From assembly GCF_001423585.1 (NCBI RefSeq), contig NZ_LMOP01000001.1, forward strand, positions 1 through 64,000: a stretch of 64,000 nucleotides of DNA. The letters are read 5' to 3'. The stretch comes from Xanthomonas sp. Leaf148. Lineage in GTDB: Bacteria > Pseudomonadota > Gammaproteobacteria > Xanthomonadales > Xanthomonadaceae. A model generated the notes under the pieces. That model saw nothing but the letters and a program-made list of their open reading frames with translations. It ran no database searches and was not told the origin of the DNA. The first letter of the stretch is position 1, and each line of letters begins with the position of its first letter. Positions 51,593 through 62,129 of this stretch are shown one piece after another. Made by a program: the position numbers and the translations under genes.

Positions 51593-52912
51593 TCAGGTTT
51601 CCCAGTCTTCCCGACGGTCCGGCAGCATTGCGCGCAACGGCGCGCCGTCATCTCCGGCGGCAAGCCGTTCGGCTTCGACCATCGGCAGATCGACTTCCAG
51701 CAACCAACCGTCCTCGTCGGACTGCTCGTTGCACACCACTTCCAGCTGATGCAGCTTGGAACGCAGGCGACCGGCCGACGACGGCAAGCGCAGCTGTCCG
51801 GTCAGATGACGCAGATCCAGGCGTTGACCGAGTGCATGCTGCAGTTCCTGCAAGCCACGCCCGTCGCGCGCCGACACCCACACGCGTTCGCGCCGCGCCT
51901 GATCCGGAATACCGTCCTGCGCATCGTGGCGAACTTCGGCGCCGTCGATCTTGTCGATCTTGTTGAACACCAGCAGCTGCGGCAGATCGCCAGCGCCCAC
52001 CGCCTGCAACACTTCATCGACTTGCAGGATGCGTTCTTCGCGCAGCGGGTCGGCGGCATCGACGATATGCAACAACAAATCGGCATCGCGTGCTTCGGAC
52101 AACGTCGAACGGAAGGCAGCAACCAATTGGTGCGGCAAATCGCGGACGAAGCCCACCGTATCGGCAAGAATCGCACTGCCGCCTGGCAATGCAATGCGGC
52201 GCACGGTGGGGTCCAGCGTGGCGAACAATTGATCGGCCACATAGGCTTGCGCACCGGTCAACGCATTGAACAGCGTCGACTTGCCGGCGTTGGTGTAGCC
52301 GACCAATGCAATGCGCGGCAATTCGCTGCGCATCCGCGCACGGCGCATCTGGGTGCGCTGCACCTCGACTTTTTCCAAGCGCTGCTGCAACTGCTCCACA
52401 CGCTTCTGCAGCAGGCGGCGGTCGGTTTCCAGCTGGGTTTCGCCGGGGCCGCGCAGACCGATCGCACCGCCGCGCTGACGCTCCAGGTGGGTCCAGCCGC
52501 GTACCAGCCGTGTTGCCATATGCCGCAGCTGGGCAAGCTCTACCTGCAGCTTGCCTTCGTGGCTGCGCGCGCGTTGCGCAAAGATGTCCAGGATCAGGCC
52601 GGTACGGTCGATCACGCGCCGCTCCAGGTAGCGCTCCAGATTGCGCTCCTGACCCGGCGACAAAGTGTGGTTGACCAAGACCAGATCTGCGCCAGTCGCC
52701 TCAGCGGCGGCCTTGATTTCTTCTAGCTTGCCGCTGCCGATCAAGGTCGACGGGCTGGGTTTGTCGATGCGCGCGGTGAGCGTTGCCGCCACCGTGGCGC
52801 CCGCCGACCTCGCAAGGTCGGCGAACTCCTCCAGCACATCGTCTTCGGCAGGCCCACCTGCATGGGTCTGAATCAACAGCGCGTGCTCACCCTTGCGGGA
52901 ACGATCAAACAC
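51593..52912 (-). CDS. hflX: GTPase HflX
   Basis: Ribosome-associated GTPase that rescues stalled 70S ribosomes. The 439-residue protein has the N-terminal HflX domain with VNHTLSPGQERNLERYL, a coiled-coil linker (QKRVEQLQQRLEKVEVQR), and a G domain with GYTNAGKST (G1), DTVGFVRDLPHQLV (G3) and NKID (G4). The start is GTG at 52912, supported by GGAG overlapping the end of hfq. The order hfq-hflX after miaA is conserved. Confidence 0.95.
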   Translation of the reverse strand: MFDRSRKGEHALLIQTHAGGPAEDDVLEEFADLARSAGATVAATLTARIDKPSPSTLIGSGKLEEIKAAAEATGADLVLVNHTLSPGQERNLERYLERRVIDRTGLILDIFAQRARSHEGKLQVELAQLRHMATRLVRGWTHLERQRGGAIGLRGPGETQLETDRRLLQKRVEQLQQRLEKVEVQRTQMRRARMRSELPRIALVGYTNAGKSTLFNALTGAQAYVADQLFATLDPTVRRIALPGGSAILADTVGFVRDLPHQLVAAFRSTLSEARDADLLLHIVDAADPLREERILQVDEVLQAVGAGDLPQLLVFNKIDKIDGAEVRHDAQDGIPDQARRERVWVSARDGRGLQELQHALGQRLDLRHLTGQLRLPSSAGRLRSKLHQLEVVCNEQSDEDGWLLEVDLPMVEAERLAAGDDGAPLRAMLPDRREDWET

Positions 52913-52923
52913 GCGTTACTCCA

Positions 52924-53202
52924 TTACTGCTCGACGTCGTCATCTTCCGCTTGATTACCTTCATTGGATTGCACATACCCACCACCCGGCCCCACGCGCA
53001 CGTTGCGCGCCGGCACGACCGTGGAGATGGCGTGCTTGTAAACCATCTGACTCACGGTGTTGCGCAGCAGGACCACAAATTGGTCGAACGACTCGATGGT
53101 GCCCTGCAGCTTGATGCCGTTGACCAGATACACAGAGACCGGCACCCGCTCGCGCCGTAGCGCATTCAGGAATGGGTCCTGCAACGATTGCCCCTTAGCC
53201 AT
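52924..53202 (-). CDS. hfq: RNA chaperone Hfq
   Basis: Hexameric Sm-like protein that pairs small RNAs with mRNAs. The 92-residue protein has Gln8 in [16 protein letters not shown], Sm1 [19 protein letters not shown] and the Sm2 motif Tyr55-Lys56-His57. The C-terminal tail is short and acidic ([12 protein letters not shown]). AAGAGGA precedes the ATG. It sits 11 bases before hflX and 77 bases after miaA. Confidence 0.98.
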
Positions 53203-53279
53203 CGAAAAATCCTCTTCATTATTGTTCTTATTGTCCCGGTCGACACCTGCTATCCCCAGCCGGCCCCGGAAACGGGATG

Positions 53280-54263
53280 TTACACGCCTGAAGCCTGCTG
53301 CACAGTGGAACGATGAGCGAGGAAGCCGACAAGTGCGTCGTCCAATTGATGCCGATCACGCTCCGGGTCGAACCAGCGTGCGTCGAGCTCGCCACGCAGC
53401 CAGGTGAGCTGCCGTTTGGCCAGTTGCCGGGTCGCCTGAATCGCCTTGTCGCGGAACTCGGCCAAGCTGCCGGCGCCGTCCAGATAGTCCCAGGCCTGGC
53501 GATAACCGACCGCGCGCACTGCCGGCAAATCCAGCGGCGCAGCCACGGCGCGCATCTGCGGCAACTCCCGCAAACGCTCCACTTCGGCGAGGAAATCCTG
53601 CGCCAGCATCGCGTCCAGGCGCTGCGCGATACGTGCGTGCAGCACCGCTCTATCTTGCGGCGCCAGCACGATTTTCAAGACCCGCAGCGGCAGGCGCGGC
53701 CCTGACGGGAGCGCCTGCCAATAGCTGATCGGCCGCCCGCTGAGGCGGTACACCTCCAGCGCACGCTGGATGCGCTGCGGGTCGGTGGCATGGATGCGCG
53801 CTGCGGCGATCGGGTCGACCTGCGCCAGTTGCGCATGCAAGCCGGCCCAGCCTATCTGTTCGGCCTCGGCGGCGATTGCGTCTCGCACGGTCGGGTCGGC
53901 TTCGGGCAATTGCGACAGCCCTTCGAGCACCGCACGGAAATACAGCCCGGTGCCGCCGGCAAGGATCGGCAACTTGCCGCGCGCAACGATGTTGTCGATC
54001 GCCTTGCGTGCATCGGCGGCGAACTCAGCGGCCGAATAAATCTGCCAGGGGTCGCGCAGGTCGAGCAGGTGGTGCGGTACTGCGGCGCGCATCGCGGCAT
54101 CGGGCTTGGCCGCACCGATATCCAGGCCGCGGTAGACCAGGGCCGAATCGACGCTGACGATCTCTCCATTCCAGCGTTCCGCCGCCTCCAGGGCCAGCGC
54201 AGTCTTGCCGCTGGCGGTAGGGCCCATCAGGGCGATCGCAAGCGGGCGTCGGTCGGCCGGCAT
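53280..54263 (-). CDS. miaA: tRNA dimethylallyltransferase
   Basis: Transfers an isoprenyl group to A37 of tRNAs reading UNN codons. The 327-residue protein has a P-loop ([16 protein letters not shown]), the catalytic [29 protein letters not shown] and the [14 protein letters not shown] motif. The start overlaps the folP stop (TGATG). It is followed by hfq and hflX as in E. coli. Confidence 0.97.
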
Positions 54264-55165
54264 CAGTCCTCGTCCGGCCAGCGAATGGTCGGCGCCGCCG
54301 GCGCACTGACCCGCGGGGTCGGAATCGCAGCCACCGCGTTCCAGACCTTCAAGGCATCCACGGTCGCCGCCACATCGTGCACGCGCAGCAACATGGCACC
54401 GTGTTGCGCGGCGATCAGATGCGCCGCGACCGAGCCATGCACCCGCTCGGCCGCAACTTCGCGCCCGGTCAATTCGCCGATGCTGCGTTTACGCGACAGC
54501 CCCGCCAGCACCGGCAAGCCGAACTCCTGCAGGCGCTGCAACTGCGCAAGCACGGTCAGGTTATGCGCGGTGGTCTTGTCGAAGCCGAAGCCCGGGTCAA
54601 GGATCAATCGGCGCTTGTCGATGCCGGCCATCTCGGCGGCAAAAATGCGCTCGGCCAGAAAACGATGCACCTCCGCCACCACGTCGTCGTAATGCGGCGC
54701 GTCCTGCATCGCATGCGGTGCGCTGCGTGCGTGCATCAGCACCACCGGCACGCCCAGTTCCGATGCTGCGTCCAGCGCGTCCGGCGAACGCAACGCATAG
54801 ACATCGTTGATCATGCCGGCACCGGCAGCGACCGCCGCGCGCATCACCTCCGGCTTGAAGGTGTCCACACTGATCGGCACGCTGGTCTGCTGCACCAATG
54901 CCTCGATCACCGGGATCACACGCTGCAATTCGTCTTCCAGCGATACCGCGGTGGCACCGGGACGGGTGGATTCGCCGCCGATGTCGAGCACCGCAGCGCC
55001 CTGCTCCACCAGCCGCAGCCCGTGCGCGATCGCCGCCTCACAGGTCGCGTGCTGGCCGCCATCGGAAAACGAGTCCGGCGTGACGTTGACGATCCCTATC
55101 ACCTGCGGCGCATCAAGTCGCAAACTGCGACCAGCGCAATCCAGCTTGAGGGCGGTATCGAACAT
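54263..55165 (-). CDS. folP: Dihydropteroate synthase
   Basis: Makes dihydropteroate in folate synthesis and is the sulfonamide target. The 300-residue TIM-barrel protein has [15 protein letters not shown] near residue 24, [13 protein letters not shown], and the pterin-site stretch [16 protein letters not shown] before the ATG at 55165 supports the start; an upstream open frame to 55471 has no homology. It is translationally coupled to miaA. Confidence 0.96.
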   Translation of the reverse strand: MFDTALKLDCAGRSLRLDAPQVIGIVNVTPDSFSDGGQHATCEAAIAHGLRLVEQGAAVLDIGGESTRPGATAVSLEDELQRVIPVIEALVQQTSVPISVDTFKPEVMRAAVAAGAGMINDVYALRSPDALDAASELGVPVVLMHARSAPHAMQDAPHYDDVVAEVHRFLAERIFAAEMAGIDKRRLILDPGFGFDKTTAHNLTVLAQLQRLQEFGLPVLAGLSRKRSIGELTGREVAAERVHGSVAAHLIAAQHGAMLLRVHDVAATVDALKVWNAVAAIPTPRVSAPAAPTIRWPDED

Positions 55166-55516
55166 CAGTGGTTTCTCCTGAAGCGAGTGAGAGAGAGGGT
55201 GATCTGAGCCGGTGCGGCGTGAGCGGACAGCGCCCGCCGATTTGGGTAGCGGCAGACAATCGCTACCGACTGCAGCGACGACGCGCACCCGGTGAACGGC
55301 TGAGGCTAGCGGATGCGGCTTGATGCAGGGTCGTCTGTTTGTTGCAGGGAGCGTTTGCCATTGTCGCGCAGCCCGCACCGCGTCGCACCTTGTGCGTGGA
55401 GAACTCAGGGCTGCGCCCACACTGGAATGCAGCTTCGATTGCATGGGAGAACGGAACGCAATGCACTTCATCGCTCACCGCCGGCCGATCGCTCACCGTC
55501 TCCAAACAACACAACG
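55166..55516. other. Intergenic, folP promoter region
   Basis: No gene was recognised between folP and the ftsH terminator. The sequence is expected to contain the folP-miaA-hfq promoter, but no unambiguous -35/-10 pair was identified. Confidence 0.45.
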
Positions 55517-55550
55517 CAGCGGGGCCAGGAATCGCTTCCTGGCCCCGCTG
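55517..55550 (-). terminator. Intrinsic terminator after ftsH
   Basis: A perfect 15-bp stem (CAGCGGGGCCAGGAA/TTCCTGGCCCCGCTG) with 4-base loop TCGC lies 27 bases past the ftsH stop. It is followed in the minus direction by a moderately T-rich stretch (GTTGTGTTGTTTGG). Confidence 0.8.
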
Positions 55551-55576
55551 GATATCTGCAACTGCAAACGCCTGAC

Positions 55577-57517
55577 TTAGATCTGCTCGGCCGGTCCTGC
55601 AATCGGCGGCAACGGACGCGGGCTGCCCTTATCGTTGTTGTTGCCACCGTCCTTGTCGGACTTGGCCCAACCGGCTGGCGGCGGCGGCTCGCGGCCTTCC
55701 ATGATGGCGTCGATCTGCGGCACGTCGATGGTTTCGTACTGCAGCAGCAATTGCGACATCGCGTGCAGCTTGTCCAGGTTCTCGGTGAGGATGGCTTTGG
55801 TCTTGCCGTAGGCCTTGTCCAGGATCGAACGCACCACTTCGTCGATCTTGCGCGCGGTTTCGTCCGAGACATTCTTGTGCTGAGTCACGGAGCGACCCAG
55901 GAACACCTCATCCTCTTCCTCGCCATAGGCGACCGGGCCAAGCTCGTCGGACAAGCCCCACTTGGTGACCATGTTGCGCGCCATCTTGGTCGCACGCTCG
56001 ATATCGTTGGACGCACCGGTGGTGACCTTGTCGCCACCGAAGATCAGCTCTTCGGCAACACGGCCGCCATACAGCGAGCACAGCTGCGATTCGATCGCGA
56101 CACGGTTCATCGAATAACGGTCGCCTTCCGGCAGATACATGGTCACACCAAGTGCCCGACCGCGCGGAATGATGGTGACCTTGTAGACCGGGTCGTGCTC
56201 CGGCACCAGCCGCCCGACGATGGCATGGCCAGCTTCGTGGTACGCAGTCAGCGTCTTCTCATCTTCGCTCATGGCCATCGAACGGCGTTCGGCACCCATC
56301 AGGATCTTGTCGCGGGCACGGTCGAAATGGTCCATGCGGACCTCCTTCTCGCTGCCACGCGCCGCAAACAATGCGGCCTCATTACACAGATTGGCCAAGT
56401 CGGCACCGGAGAAGCCCGGGGTACCGCGTGCAATGACCATCGGCACCACGTCATCGGCCAGCGGCAGCTTGCGCATATGCACGCGCAGGATTTGCTCGCG
56501 ACCCTTGACGTCCGGCAGCCCCACCACGACCTGGCGATCGAAGCGGCCCGGACGCAGCAGCGCCGGATCCAGCACGTCGGGACGGTTAGTGGCGGCGATC
56601 ACGATCACGCCTTCGCCGCCTTCAAAGCCGTCCATTTCGACCAGCAACTGGTTCAAGGTCTGCTCGCGCTCGTCATGCCCGCCGCCGAGACCGGCACCGC
56701 GATGGCGACCCACTGCATCGATTTCGTCGATGAAGATGATGCACGGCGCATGCTTCTTGGCCTGCTCGAACATGTCGCGCACGCGGCTCGCACCGACGCC
56801 GACGAACATTTCGACGAAATCCGAACCGGAGATGCTGAAGAACGGCACCTTGGCTTCGCCCGCAATCGCCTTGGCAAGCAGGGTCTTACCGGTACCCGGC
56901 GGGCCGACCATCAACACACCGCGCGGAATCTTGCCGCCCAGCTTGGTGAACTTGGTCGGGTCGCGCAGGAAGTCGACCAGCTCGCCGACTTCTTCCTTGG
57001 CCTCGTCGCAACCGGCAACGTCGGCGAAGGTGATCTTGACCTGATCCTCGCCCTGCAGCTTGGCCCGCGATTTACCGAAGCTCATCGCACCCTTGGCACC
57101 GCCACCACCGCCCTGCATCTGGCGCATGATGAACAGCCAGAAGCCGATGATCAGGATGACCGGCAGGAAGTTGAGCACCAGCGACCAGAAACCCGGTCCG
57201 GTGGACGGCTTCTGGCGGGTCATTTCGATGTTCTTGCTGTACAGCACGTCGACCAGCTTGTCGTCGCGCGGACCGTACACGGTGGCTTCGCTGCCATCGG
57301 TACGCTTGAAGCGGATCGCGTTGACCGCGAGGTTGGTCTCATCGGTGTAGTCCACCGATTTGACGCGCCCGGAGTCCACTTCTTTCAGAAACTGGGTATA
57401 GGTGATCGAGTCGGGGCCGACGCCGCCCGCCATCCGCGGCGAGAAGCTCTGGAAGACGACCATCAGCACAACCGCGACGACCACCCACAGCAGCAGATTC
57501 TTGGTCAAGTCGTTCAT
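55577..57517 (-). CDS. ftsH: ATP-dependent zinc metalloprotease FtsH
   Basis: Inner-membrane AAA+ protease for quality control and regulator turnover. The 646-residue protein has an N-terminal membrane segment ([15 protein letters not shown]), a periplasmic domain, a second membrane segment ([18 protein letters not shown]), the AAA domain (Walker [15 protein letters not shown] with [19 protein letters not shown]) and the zinc site HEAGH at about 427-431. Of two ATGs, 57517 has better ribosome-site spacing than 57523. It follows rlmE, as in E. coli. Confidence 0.97.
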   Translation of the reverse strand: MNDLTKNLLLWVVVAVVLMVVFQSFSPRMAGGVGPDSITYTQFLKEVDSGRVKSVDYTDETNLAVNAIRFKRTDGSEATVYGPRDDKLVDVLYSKNIEMTRQKPSTGPGFWSLVLNFLPVILIIGFWLFIMRQMQGGGGGAKGAMSFGKSRAKLQGEDQVKITFADVAGCDEAKEEVGELVDFLRDPTKFTKLGGKIPRGVLMVGPPGTGKTLLAKAIAGEAKVPFFSISGSDFVEMFVGVGASRVRDMFEQAKKHAPCIIFIDEIDAVGRHRGAGLGGGHDEREQTLNQLLVEMDGFEGGEGVIVIAATNRPDVLDPALLRPGRFDRQVVVGLPDVKGREQILRVHMRKLPLADDVVPMVIARGTPGFSGADLANLCNEAALFAARGSEKEVRMDHFDRARDKILMGAERRSMAMSEDEKTLTAYHEAGHAIVGRLVPEHDPVYKVTIIPRGRALGVTMYLPEGDRYSMNRVAIESQLCSLYGGRVAEELIFGGDKVTTGASNDIERATKMARNMVTKWGLSDELGPVAYGEEEDEVFLGRSVTQHKNVSDETARKIDEVVRSILDKAYGKTKAILTENLDKLHAMSQLLLQYETIDVPQIDAIMEGREPPPPAGWAKSDKDGGNNNDKGSPRPLPPIAGPAEQI

Positions 57518-57577
57518 CCTCATTGGCTCCGGTGCCCTCTACTCTTCTATTCTTGAAATTCAGCGATCATTGGCAGC

Positions 57578-58210
57578 TTACTTGATCTGGGCACGCTTGC
57601 CCTGACCGAGCGCATAAACTTCCGGGGATCGCTTGCGCGAGGCCGCCGGTTTGCGAATCGTCACCTTGTCATAGCGGCGGCGAAGCTCGCGAATGTAGTC
57701 GTCGGACCCAACACCCTGGAACAGCTTGATCAAAAACGCCCCACCCGGCTTGAGGTGGGTGTCGGCAAATTCCATCGCCAGTTCCGCCAGGTGCATCATC
57801 CGCGGTTGGTCGACCGCATCCATGCCACTCTTATTGGGGGCCATATCGGACAGAACAAGGTCCACCGGCACATCGCCCAACATCGCTTCGAATTCCGATA
57901 GGACGGCTTGTTCCCTGAAGTCGCCATGAAGGAACTCCACCCCGGCCAGCGGGGGCATCTCCAGGATATCCAGCGCCAGCACCCGGCCGGTGTCGCCGAG
58001 CGACCTGCGCACCTGCTGGCACCAGCCACCGGGCGCGGCGCCCAGATCGACCACCACCATGTCCGGCTTGAGCAGGCGATCGCGCTGGAGCAATTCCTCC
58101 AGCTTGTAGGCGGCACGCGAGCGCATGCCTTCGGCCTGAGCCTTCTTCACGTAAGGGTCGGCGAAGTGTTCCTTGAGCCAGCGCTGGCTGCTTTTACTAC
58201 GGGAAGGCAT
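57578..58210 (-). CDS. rlmE: 23S rRNA 2'-O-methyltransferase RlmE (FtsJ)
   Basis: Methylates U2552 of 23S rRNA at a late stage of 50S assembly. The 210-residue protein has the family N-terminus SRSKSSQRWLKEHFADPYV, SAM motif VVDLGAAPGGWCQQV near residue 58, SDMAPNKSGM and FLIKLFQG, which contain the K-D-K-E catalytic set. The ATG at 58210 lacks a clear ribosome site. It is divergent from yhbY and upstream of ftsH, as in E. coli. Confidence 0.96.
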   Translation of the reverse strand: MPSRSKSSQRWLKEHFADPYVKKAQAEGMRSRAAYKLEELLQRDRLLKPDMVVVDLGAAPGGWCQQVRRSLGDTGRVLALDILEMPPLAGVEFLHGDFREQAVLSEFEAMLGDVPVDLVLSDMAPNKSGMDAVDQPRMMHLAELAMEFADTHLKPGGAFLIKLFQGVGSDDYIRELRRRYDKVTIRKPAASRKRSPEVYALGQGKRAQIK

Positions 58211-58276
58211 TGGCAACGGGGGTCCGAACGGGCCGCCATGATACCCTGAACACCCTTTGCTGCCTTTCGATCCTGC

Positions 58277-58582
58277 ATGTCCATTGTTCTCACCTCCGCC
58301 CAGAACCGTTTCCTGCGCGGCCAGGCCCACGATCTCAAGGCGCTGCTGCAAACCGGCGGCAAAGGGGTCACGCCAGCATTTCTGGCCGAACTCGAGGAAG
58401 TGCTCGAGCGCCACGAACTGATCAAGGTGAAGGTGGCCTCCGAGGATCGTGAGACCCGCGACGCGCTGATCGCCGAGCTGGTCGGGCAAACCGGTAGCGC
58501 CCTGGTGCAGCGGATCGGCCACGTCGCCATCCTGTACCGCCCCAGCAAGGAAAAGCGTCAGATCGTGCTGCCGCGCGGCTGA
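58277..58582 (+). CDS. yhbY: CRM-domain RNA-binding protein YhbY
   Basis: Small RNA-binding protein (101 residues) that associates with pre-50S particles. The CRM fold has the GxxG-type loop TGGKGVTPAFLAELEEVLER near residue 27, KVKVASEDRETRDAL and GHVAILYRPS. It is divergent from rlmE across 66 bases, the conserved arrangement for these two ribosome-assembly genes. Confidence 0.95.
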   Translation: MSIVLTSAQNRFLRGQAHDLKALLQTGGKGVTPAFLAELEEVLERHELIKVKVASEDRETRDALIAELVGQTGSALVQRIGHVAILYRPSKEKRQIVLPRG

Positions 58583-58597
58583 TCAACCGAGTTTGTT

Positions 58598-58972
58598 ATG
58601 CCTTTAAGCCAAGAACATCCCGATTACGCCTACGCGCTGCGCGCGGCCGACGGCCGCCATGCCAAGGTCAACGAGCAGATCCTGCAGCAGAGTTTCATCC
58701 TGATGCCGGATGAGTTGGTGGAACGCTGGCCGGTGCAGGATCTGGAACACCTGCATGCAAGCCACATGGATGCGGTGCTGGCGCTGACGCCGGCGGTCAT
58801 CCTGCTGGGCACCGGCGAGCGCCAGCGCTTTCCGAACGCACAAGTGCTTGCCGCCTGCCTGACCCGCGGCATCGGGCTGGAAGCGATGACCAATGCCGCT
58901 GCGGCGCGCACCTACAACGTGCTGGCCAGCGAAGGCCGGCGGGTGGCGCTGGCGATGGTCTTGCCTGGCTGA
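58598..58972 (+). CDS. Mth938-domain (DUF498) protein
   Basis: A conserved protein of 124 residues, related to the AAMDC/NDUFAF3 fold. The family wording includes SFILMPDELVERWP and AVILLGTGERQRFPNAQVLAA. Its bacterial role is not established. It is 15 bases behind yhbY and probably cotranscribed. Confidence 0.85.
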   Translation: MPLSQEHPDYAYALRAADGRHAKVNEQILQQSFILMPDELVERWPVQDLEHLHASHMDAVLALTPAVILLGTGERQRFPNAQVLAACLTRGIGLEAMTNAAAARTYNVLASEGRRVALAMVLPG

Positions 58973-58983
58973 TTGGCTGGGAC

Positions 58984-59025
58984 GGGAATCGGGAATCGGG
59001 AATCGGGAATCGGGAATCGGGAATC
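58984..59025. repeat. Heptamer tandem array, GGGAATC x 6
   Basis: Six perfect units run in the gap between the DUF498 gene and the convergent nlpD-like gene. GGGAATC-type arrays are frequent and variable in Xanthomonas. A related GGGATTAGGGATTCG-like stretch lies on the minus strand near 59140-59160. Confidence 0.95.
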
Positions 59026-59167
59026 GGGAAAGCGTGTTTACGAAGGTTTCGCTGTCAAGCGAAAATTCTCCAACTCCACAATCAGCCGGCCTTAGAGCGG
59101 CGACCCAGCCCATCCCGCAGCGCCAACAGCCCCAGGCTGTTACGAATCCCTAATCCCCACTCCCCAA

Positions 59168-59944
59168 TCACTTCTTCGGCAAATACAGCAACGGATCGAC
59201 CGGTTTGCCGTTGTAGCGAATCTCGAAGTGCAGCATGTCGCGGGCGGCGCCGCTGCGGCCCATTTCGGCGATCTGCTGGCCGGCCTTGACGCTCTGGCCT
59301 TCGTTGAGCAGACGCTTGCGGTTGTGGCCGTATGCCGACAACCACTGGTCGTTGTGCTTGATGATGATCAGCTCGCCATAGCCGACCAGGCCGGCGCCCG
59401 AGTACACCACCACGCCATCGGCGGCTGCGCGCACGGCCTGACCACTGGCGCCGGCGATGTCCACGCCCTGCTTGGTGGTTTCGCCGGTCACGAAGGTACC
59501 GACCACCACGCCGTCGGCGGGCCAACGCCAGGAAAAGCCGCTGCTGACAGGCGCGGCGACCGGCGTGGCCGGACGCGGCGGCACCACCGTACCAGCCACC
59601 GGCGCGCTTGCTCCCGGCTTGCTGGCACCGGGCGGATACAGCTTCAAGGTCTGGCCGGGATAAATGGTGTTGGGCGAGGACAGGCCGTTCCACGCGGCCA
59701 GATCCGGCGCGGTGATATTGGTGCGGCGAGAAATCGCATACAGGGTGTCGCCGCGCTGCACGGTCACCGTCGCACCGGGACGCGGCACCGATGGCCGTGG
59801 CGCCGCAGACGGACGCGAGGATGACGAACCGCCACCGGCGCCAGGGGAACGCACCACTGTCGCGCTGCTGCAGGCGGTCAGCCCGATTGCCACTACGAGC
59901 ACGACTGCTATCTTGCGTACCGAATTCATTTGCGTCTTGCTCAT
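59168..59944 (-). CDS. nlpD: LysM/M23-domain lipoprotein, NlpD-like
   Basis: Envelope lipoprotein of 258 residues predicted to activate amidases at septation. It has a lipobox (IGLTAC, near residue 24), a Ser/Pro-rich linker, one LysM domain (VTVQRGDTLYAISRRTNIT; about 60-104) and a C-terminal M23 domain (WPADGVVVGTF onwards). In the M23 zinc-site positions GVDIAGASG and MLHFEIRYNGKPVDP, the His of the usual H-x-x-x-D is missing (QGVDIA), as in catalytically inactive NlpD/EnvC-type activators. The start overlaps the yqaA stop (ATGA). Genes upstream (surE, pcm) match nlpD synteny; no rpoS follows. Confidence 0.9.
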   Translation of the reverse strand: MSKTQMNSVRKIAVVLVVAIGLTACSSATVVRSPGAGGGSSSSRPSAAPRPSVPRPGATVTVQRGDTLYAISRRTNITAPDLAAWNGLSSPNTIYPGQTLKLYPPGASKPGASAPVAGTVVPPRPATPVAAPVSSGFSWRWPADGVVVGTFVTGETTKQGVDIAGASGQAVRAAADGVVVYSGAGLVGYGELIIIKHNDQWLSAYGHNRKRLLNEGQSVKAGQQIAEMGRSGAARDMLHFEIRYNGKPVDPLLYLPKK

Positions 59945-60555
59945 CCGTTCGTTGTCTTCCACACCAGCCAAGCTGCGCCTGCTGCAAGCACCGCCATCGC
60001 CATCCAGCCCAGCGGCTCGATCCAGCGATGCAGCGCCGCTTCGGCCCGTGCGCCGCCGAGGCGGATCGCGCCTGCGACCAGATAGACGCGTTTGCCGCGC
60101 CCGACCAGCATGCTGGCGATGAAGGGCAGGATCGGCACGCCGACCACGCCCGAGGCCCAGGTAAAGATCTTCAGCGGGATCGGCGTGAAACCCACTAGCA
60201 CCAGTGCCCAGAACGCCTTCCACGGCGACTCCGCCACCAGCGCGCGCAAGGTTTCGATCTGGGCCTGTATCTTCACGCTCCAGCCCAGCCATTCGATCAG
60301 CGGCTGCAGCGCGGCGAAGGCGAAATGCCCCAGCAGATAGCCGACCATTGCGCCGCACACCGAGCCAACCAGGCTCAAGGTGGCGAACCATAGCGAGCGC
60401 TTGGGCTCGGCGAGCGACATCGGCGCCAGCATCACTTCCGGCGGCACCGGAAAGATGAAGCCCTCCACGAAGCTGAGACCGGTCAGCAGCGCTGGCGCGC
60501 GGCGGTGGCGCGACCAACGGATGGCCACGTCGTACAACGGCCCGAAAATCTTCAT
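59941..60555 (-). CDS. yqaA: DedA/YqaA-family membrane protein
   Basis: Inner-membrane protein of 204 residues with about four hydrophobic segments: SFVEGFIFPVPPEVMLAP, ATLSLVGSVCGAMVGYLLGH, AFWALVLVGFTPIPLKIFTW and the C-terminal GWMAMAVLAAGAAWLVW. It belongs to the SNARE-associated/DedA superfamily, whose members affect lipid transport and envelope stress. It is placed between pcm (18-base gap) and the nlpD-like gene (overlap), a Xanthomonas arrangement. The substrate is unknown. Confidence 0.88.
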   Translation of the reverse strand: MKIFGPLYDVAIRWSRHRRAPALLTGLSFVEGFIFPVPPEVMLAPMSLAEPKRSLWFATLSLVGSVCGAMVGYLLGHFAFAALQPLIEWLGWSVKIQAQIETLRALVAESPWKAFWALVLVGFTPIPLKIFTWASGVVGVPILPFIASMLVGRGKRVYLVAGAIRLGGARAEAALHRWIEPLGWMAMAVLAAGAAWLVWKTTNG

Positions 60556-60573
60556 CGAGTCACTCTCATCAGA

Positions 60574-61254
60574 TCAATCCAGCATGCCCGACAACAGCGG
60601 GACGAACGTGACCGGCGCCAGAACCTGTTGCTCGATCTCGCCATCGGCAGCGCGGGTGAGCTGCACCAGCGACTGCGAGGACGCGCCGCCAACCGGGGCC
60701 ACCAGGCGCCCACCGACCGCGAGCTGATCGACCAGCGCATCCACCAGAGCCGGCGCTGCAGCAGTGACCACAATGGCATCGTACGGGCCATGCTCGGGCC
60801 AGCCGATGCGGCCATCGTCGTGCTTACTGCGCACGTTCATGCCCAGATGGCGGAAGCGTTTGCGCGCCTGCCTCAGCAGGTCGCCGATGCGCTCGACGGT
60901 GTAGACCTCCAGGCCCAGCGCGGCGAGGATCGCGCCCTGATAGCCGGAGCCGGTGCCGACTTCCAGCACCTTGGTCGGCGCCACCTGCAGCACGGCCTCG
61001 GTCATACGCGCGACCACCCAGGGCTGCGAGATGGTCTGGCCGTGGCCGATCGGCAGCGCGGTGTCTTCGTAGGCACGCGAGGCCAGCGCTTCGTCGATGA
61101 ACAGATGCCGCGGGACGGTGCGCATGGCATTGAGCGTGGCTTCGTCCTGGATGCCGGCCTCGCGCAGGCGCTCGACCAGACGGTCGCGCACGCGCTGCGA
61201 GGTCATGCCGATGCCGACCGATTCCGGTTGCAGCATGCGCAGCCTCGGCGTCAT
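60574..61254 (-). CDS. pcm: Protein-L-isoaspartate O-methyltransferase
   Basis: Repairs isoaspartyl residues in damaged proteins using SAM. The 226-residue protein has [20 protein letters not shown] (spanning about residues 47-66), [18 protein letters not shown] motif [15 protein letters not shown] near residue 95, and [10 protein letters not shown] near the C-terminus. The start overlaps the surE stop (ATGA), and the surE-pcm pairing is conserved. Confidence 0.96.
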   Translation of the reverse strand: MTPRLRMLQPESVGIGMTSQRVRDRLVERLREAGIQDEATLNAMRTVPRHLFIDEALASRAYEDTALPIGHGQTISQPWVVARMTEAVLQVAPTKVLEVGTGSGYQGAILAALGLEVYTVERIGDLLRQARKRFRHLGMNVRSKHDDGRIGWPEHGPYDAIVVTAAAPALVDALVDQLAVGGRLVAPVGGASSQSLVQLTRAADGEIEQQVLAPVTFVPLLSGMLD

Positions 61255-62030
61255 GCCGGGCCGTCCAGCGCAGCGGTCAGCCCGCCGACCCAGCCGGCCA
61301 CCGTCTCCAGCGCCTGGTAGCGGGTGAGATCGACATGGATCGGCGTGATCGAGATATGCCCCGTGCGCACGGCATGGAAATCGGTGCCAGCGCCGGCGTC
61401 CTGTTCCGGACCGGCCGGGCCGATCCAGTACACGGTGCGGCCCCGCGGGTCTTGCTGCGGCACGCAGGGCTCGGAGCGATGCCGGTTGCCGAGCCGGGTG
61501 ACTTCGAAACCGAGCACATCCGACCAGGCCAGATCCGGCACGTTGACGTTGAGGATGGTGTCGGCCGGCAATGGGTCGGCCTTCAGCCGCGCGACGATTT
61601 CCACTGCGGCGCGCGCGGCGGTGTCGTAGTGATGGGCTTCGTGGTTATGTGTCACCAGCGACACCGCCACCGCGGGCAGGCCCAGGAAGCGGCCTTCCAT
61701 CGCAGCAGAGACGGTGCCGGAATAGATCACGTCGTCGCCGAGATTGGCCGAATTGTTGATGCCGGAGACCACGATGTCCGGGTCGTAATCCAGCATGCCG
61801 GTGAGCGCCAGATGCACGCAGTCGGTGGGCGTGCCGGCCACCGCGCAGGTTTGCGCGTCGATGCGGCGGGTGCGGATCGGCACATCCAGCGTCAGCGAAT
61901 TGCTGGCGCCGGAACGGTCGCGATCGGGCGCGACTACCATCACTTCATGACCGGCATGCCGCAGCGCCTCGGCCAGGATCTGGATGCCGGGGGCGTCGAC
62001 ACCGTCGTCGTTGCTAACCAGTACGCGCAT
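61251..62030 (-). CDS. surE: 5'/3'-nucleotidase SurE
   Basis: Metal-dependent nucleotidase and exopolyphosphatase linked to stationary-phase survival. The 259-residue protein begins [16 protein letters not shown] with the metal-binding Asp-Asp. It continues with [46 protein letters not shown] and the C-terminal [17 protein letters not shown] precedes the ATG. It is the first gene of the surE-pcm-yqaA-nlpD run and is divergent from the Smr gene. Confidence 0.97.
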   Translation of the reverse strand: MRVLVSNDDGVDAPGIQILAEALRHAGHEVMVVAPDRDRSGASNSLTLDVPIRTRRIDAQTCAVAGTPTDCVHLALTGMLDYDPDIVVSGINNSANLGDDVIYSGTVSAAMEGRFLGLPAVAVSLVTHNHEAHHYDTAARAAVEIVARLKADPLPADTILNVNVPDLAWSDVLGFEVTRLGNRHRSEPCVPQQDPRGRTVYWIGPAGPEQDAGAGTDFHAVRTGHISITPIHVDLTRYQALETVAGWVGGLTAALDGPA

Positions 62031-62129
62031 GAGACTCCTCGGAAAACCCGGCCATGATACCGGATGCGTCCATGCGCTTGCCGCTTGATCTTCGCGTGTG
62101 TCTGAGGTTGGACCGGTTACGCTGTACCG

